The translations under genes were made by a program, and so were the position numbers. This document shows, piece by piece, positions 62,440-64,000 of a stretch of DNA of 64,000 nt; within the stretch, counting starts at the first letter, position 1, and each line of letters starts with the position of its first letter. Origin of the DNA: UBA6522 sp965205045 (GTDB lineage: Bacteria > Pseudomonadota > Gammaproteobacteria > Steroidobacterales > Rariloculaceae); assembly GCA_965205045.1 (NCBI GenBank), contig OZ242031.1:4278001-4342000 (forward strand), given 5' to 3'. The notes beneath the pieces were generated by a model. That model was not told the origin of the DNA. It saw only the letters and a list, made by a program, of their open reading frames with translations, and did not search any database.

Positions 62440-63201
62440 TCACGATTCGGTGTTGGCGTCTTTCATGCGGTAGCTCTTGCCCTCGATGACGACGGTTTCG
62501 GCGTGGTGCAGCAGGCGGTCGAGCACGGCGGAGGTGAGGGTGGCGTCGTTGTTGAAGATCTCCGGCCATTTGCGGTACACGCGGTTGGTGGTGATGACGG
62601 TGGAGCCGTTCTCGTAGCGCTGGCTGAGGATCTGGAACAGCAGGTCGGCGCCGGTCTTGTCGATGGGCAGGTACCCCAGCTCATCGAGGATAAGGAGTCT
62701 GGGCCTGAGGAACCGGTTCAGTGCCGGTTTGAGGGGTCCCGTGGCCTGGGCGGCGGCGAGGGTGTTGACCGCGTCGATGGCGCTGGCGAACAGCACCGGG
62801 TAGCGGGCCTCGCAGGCGCGCAGGCCCAGCGCGATGGCCAGATGCGTCTTGCCCAGGCCGACGCCGCCGATGAGCACGACGTTGCTGGCCTTCTCCACGA
62901 AGTTCAGCCGGAACAGGTGCATGATCTGTTCGCGGTTGATTTTCTTCGGCCAGGTCCAGTCGAAGGCGTCGAGGGTCTTTTTCACCGGGAAGCGGGCCAG
63001 TCGGATGCGCCGGGCGATGGAGCGCTCGCGGCGCAGGGCGGCTTCGCCTTCGATGAGGCGCGCGAGCAGCGCCTGGTGATCCCACTGCTGTTTGGCGGCG
63101 CGCTTGATGAAGTCCTCGTGGTGTTCGCGGATGAGCGACAGGCGCAGCGTTTTCAGGTCGTTGTGGAAGGCGTCGAGGTCGACTTTGGGGGGTCGTTTCA
63201 T
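62440..63201 (-). CDS. istB: IstB-like helper ATPase of IS21
   Basis: The 253-residue protein has Walker A GGVGLGKTH and Walker B LLILDELGYLP and the IstB/DnaC-like AAA+ layout (start LKTLRLSLIREHH, middle RLARFPVKKTLDAFDW). It assists the IstA transposase. The ATG at 63201 overlaps the istA stop (ATGA). Confidence 0.92.
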   Translation of the reverse strand: MKRPPKVDLDAFHNDLKTLRLSLIREHHEDFIKRAAKQQWDHQALLARLIEGEAALRRERSIARRIRLARFPVKKTLDAFDWTWPKKINREQIMHLFRLNFVEKASNVVLIGGVGLGKTHLAIALGLRACEARYPVLFASAIDAVNTLAAAQATGPLKPALNRFLRPRLLILDELGYLPIDKTGADLLFQILSQRYENGSTVITTNRVYRKWPEIFNNDATLTSAVLDRLLHHAETVVIEGKSYRMKDANTES

Positions 63202-64000
63202 TGGTCGGTCTCCGGGTCGAGGTGGCGGTCGTAGTCGCTCAGATCGGGCTCGGGCAGTTCCAGCTCCAGCGCATCGCCCGGGCGGGTCAGATGCAGCGGG
63301 CCGGGTTCGTCCAGGCGCCGGGCGCGGCTTTCCAGCAGGTTGGCGATGTACTGGCTGCCCAGGGCGTGGAAGTGCAACGCGTCGGCGAGCGCCCGGGCGG
63401 TGGCCTCGTCGCCGTGGATTTCGCTCAGGGCGAGGATCTTGAGGATATGGTGGGTGGGGTTGAGGCGCCGCTGCTGCAGTTCGGCGTAGTAGCGCTCCGC
63501 GCAAGGCGCCAGCGCCAGGAAGCGTTGCAGGCGCCGTTGCTGTCGGGCGCTGCGCCGCTGCGCCAGCAGGGCCCTGGGATGGTCCGGATCCTCAAAGTCG
63601 CCGTGGCGGTCGTGGCTTCTCGGATGCCGGGCGACGAGGCGCTCTTCGCGGTAGATGCAGACGTGCTCGGGGTACGCCTTCAGCGTGAGATGCCGGGAGG
63701 CGTACTCGGCCGGCACCGAGTAGCGGTTGGTTTCGAAGGTGACGCGGAAGCGGTTGGAGGCGCGCACGCCGTGCACGGTGCCGATGTCGTGCACGGTCTC
63801 GGGCAGCGGTTGCAGGCGGGAGCGTTCTTCCTCGAACATCTCCACGGGGCGCCGGCGCGTCTCCCCGTGCACGCGCACGTTGGCGATCTCCTCCAGCCAT
63901 TGCCGGGCGATGGGATTGAGCTGGCTGAAGTCGGTGATCCGAAGTCCCGCCAGGAGGTTCTTCTTCACGTACCCGACGGCCGATTCCACGCGGCCCTTCT
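63198..64000 (-). CDS. istA: IstA transposase of IS21 (C-terminal part, cut by window edge)
   Basis: Reading leftwards from 64000 gives KGRVESAVGYVKKNLL, the end of the rve integrase core, and then the DNA-binding C-terminal part (PVEMFEEERSRLQPLP, FRVTFETNRYSVPAEYASR). The N-terminus and most of the DDE core lie outside the window. Confidence 0.9.
   Translation of the reverse strand, partial: KGRVESAVGYVKKNLLAGLRITDFSQLNPIARQWLEEIANVRVHGETRRRPVEMFEEERSRLQPLPETVHDIGTVHGVRASNRFRVTFETNRYSVPAEYASRHLTLKAYPEHVCIYREERLVARHPRSHDRHGDFEDPDHPRALLAQRRSARQQRRLQRFLALAPCAERYYAELQQRRLNPTHHILKILALSEIHGDEATARALADALHFHALGSQYIANLLESRARRLDEPGPLHLTRPGDALELELPEPDLSDYDRHLDPETDQ

Larger units (their letters stand above)
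62377..64000 (-). mobile_element. IS21-family insertion sequence, left part with istB and the istA 3' end
   Basis: istA and istB overlap in the order and strand typical of IS21. The element starts somewhere between the amidase remnant and istB (about 62377-62439) and continues beyond 64000. Terminal repeats could not be set because the other end is outside. Confidence 0.75.

Overview
The window comes from the chromosome of an uncultivated-looking, GC-rich gammaproteobacterium. The main evidence is a long housekeeping block, ftsH-rlmE-greA-carB-carA-dapB-dnaJ-dnaK-grpE-hrcA / nadK-recN // fur / bamE / rnfH-ratA / smpB-ssrA. Apart from a few local genes this is the order seen in Pseudomonas-type genomes. 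The Fur protein and the tmRNA tag (ANQDNYALAA) also fit Gammaproteobacteria. The presence of hrcA and the many secreted DUF5916, DUF6152 and amidohydrolase proteins suggest a marine or host-associated heterotroph rather than Pseudomonas itself. No species is claimed.

Layout. Positions 1-15276 hold cell-division protease, nucleotide and lysine synthesis, the heat-shock operon with a degenerate CIRCE-like operator, nadK and recN. Positions 15399-24931 hold a five-gene operon on the minus strand. It lies exactly between the convergent genes recN and fur. Four genes are a Wadjet/JetABCD-like anti-plasmid SMC system of the DUF2397/DUF2398/DUF2399 class. The fifth, at the head of the operon, is an AAA+ ATPase that is not part of the canonical four-gene set and overlaps the SMC gene. 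The gene order is ATPase-jetC-jetA-jetB-jetD. Positions 24951-29029 return to the conserved block (fur, bamE, rnfH, ratA, a sodium symporter, smpB, ssrA).

From the 3' end of ssrA (29030) to about 37.5 kb lies an accessory island, mostly on the minus strand. It contains an AbiEi-type antitoxin gene with a toxin cut off at the ssrA end, a second AbiEii-like nucleotidyltransferase with two small partners, an N6-adenine methyltransferase with a PD-(D/E)xE N-terminus, a 98-residue protein, a PP2C phosphatase, and an AAA-ATPase/PD-(D/E)XK gene flanked by direct repeats and a fragment of a second copy.

Positions 37.5-60.1 kb encode mainly exported hydrolases and outer-membrane proteins: two different amidohydrolases, DUF6152 proteins, an ECF sigma factor with a putative membrane anti-sigma, a DUF4097 protein, three DUF5916 barrels (two in tandem), a sulfatase, a PhoD phosphatase, an N-acetylmuramoyl-alanine amidase and a beheaded penicillin acylase. 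A 29-base element occurs three times, ungapped, before the YtcJ-like amidohydrolase, a SnoaL-like gene and the sigma-factor gene. It has the layout of an ECF promoter and suggests a small autoregulated regulon.

Positions 60.1-64.0 kb hold an RNA ligase, a NYN-domain protein, a degraded copy of the amidase 3' end and the istB/istA end of an IS21-family element that runs off the window. No CRISPR array, tRNA or rRNA gene was seen.
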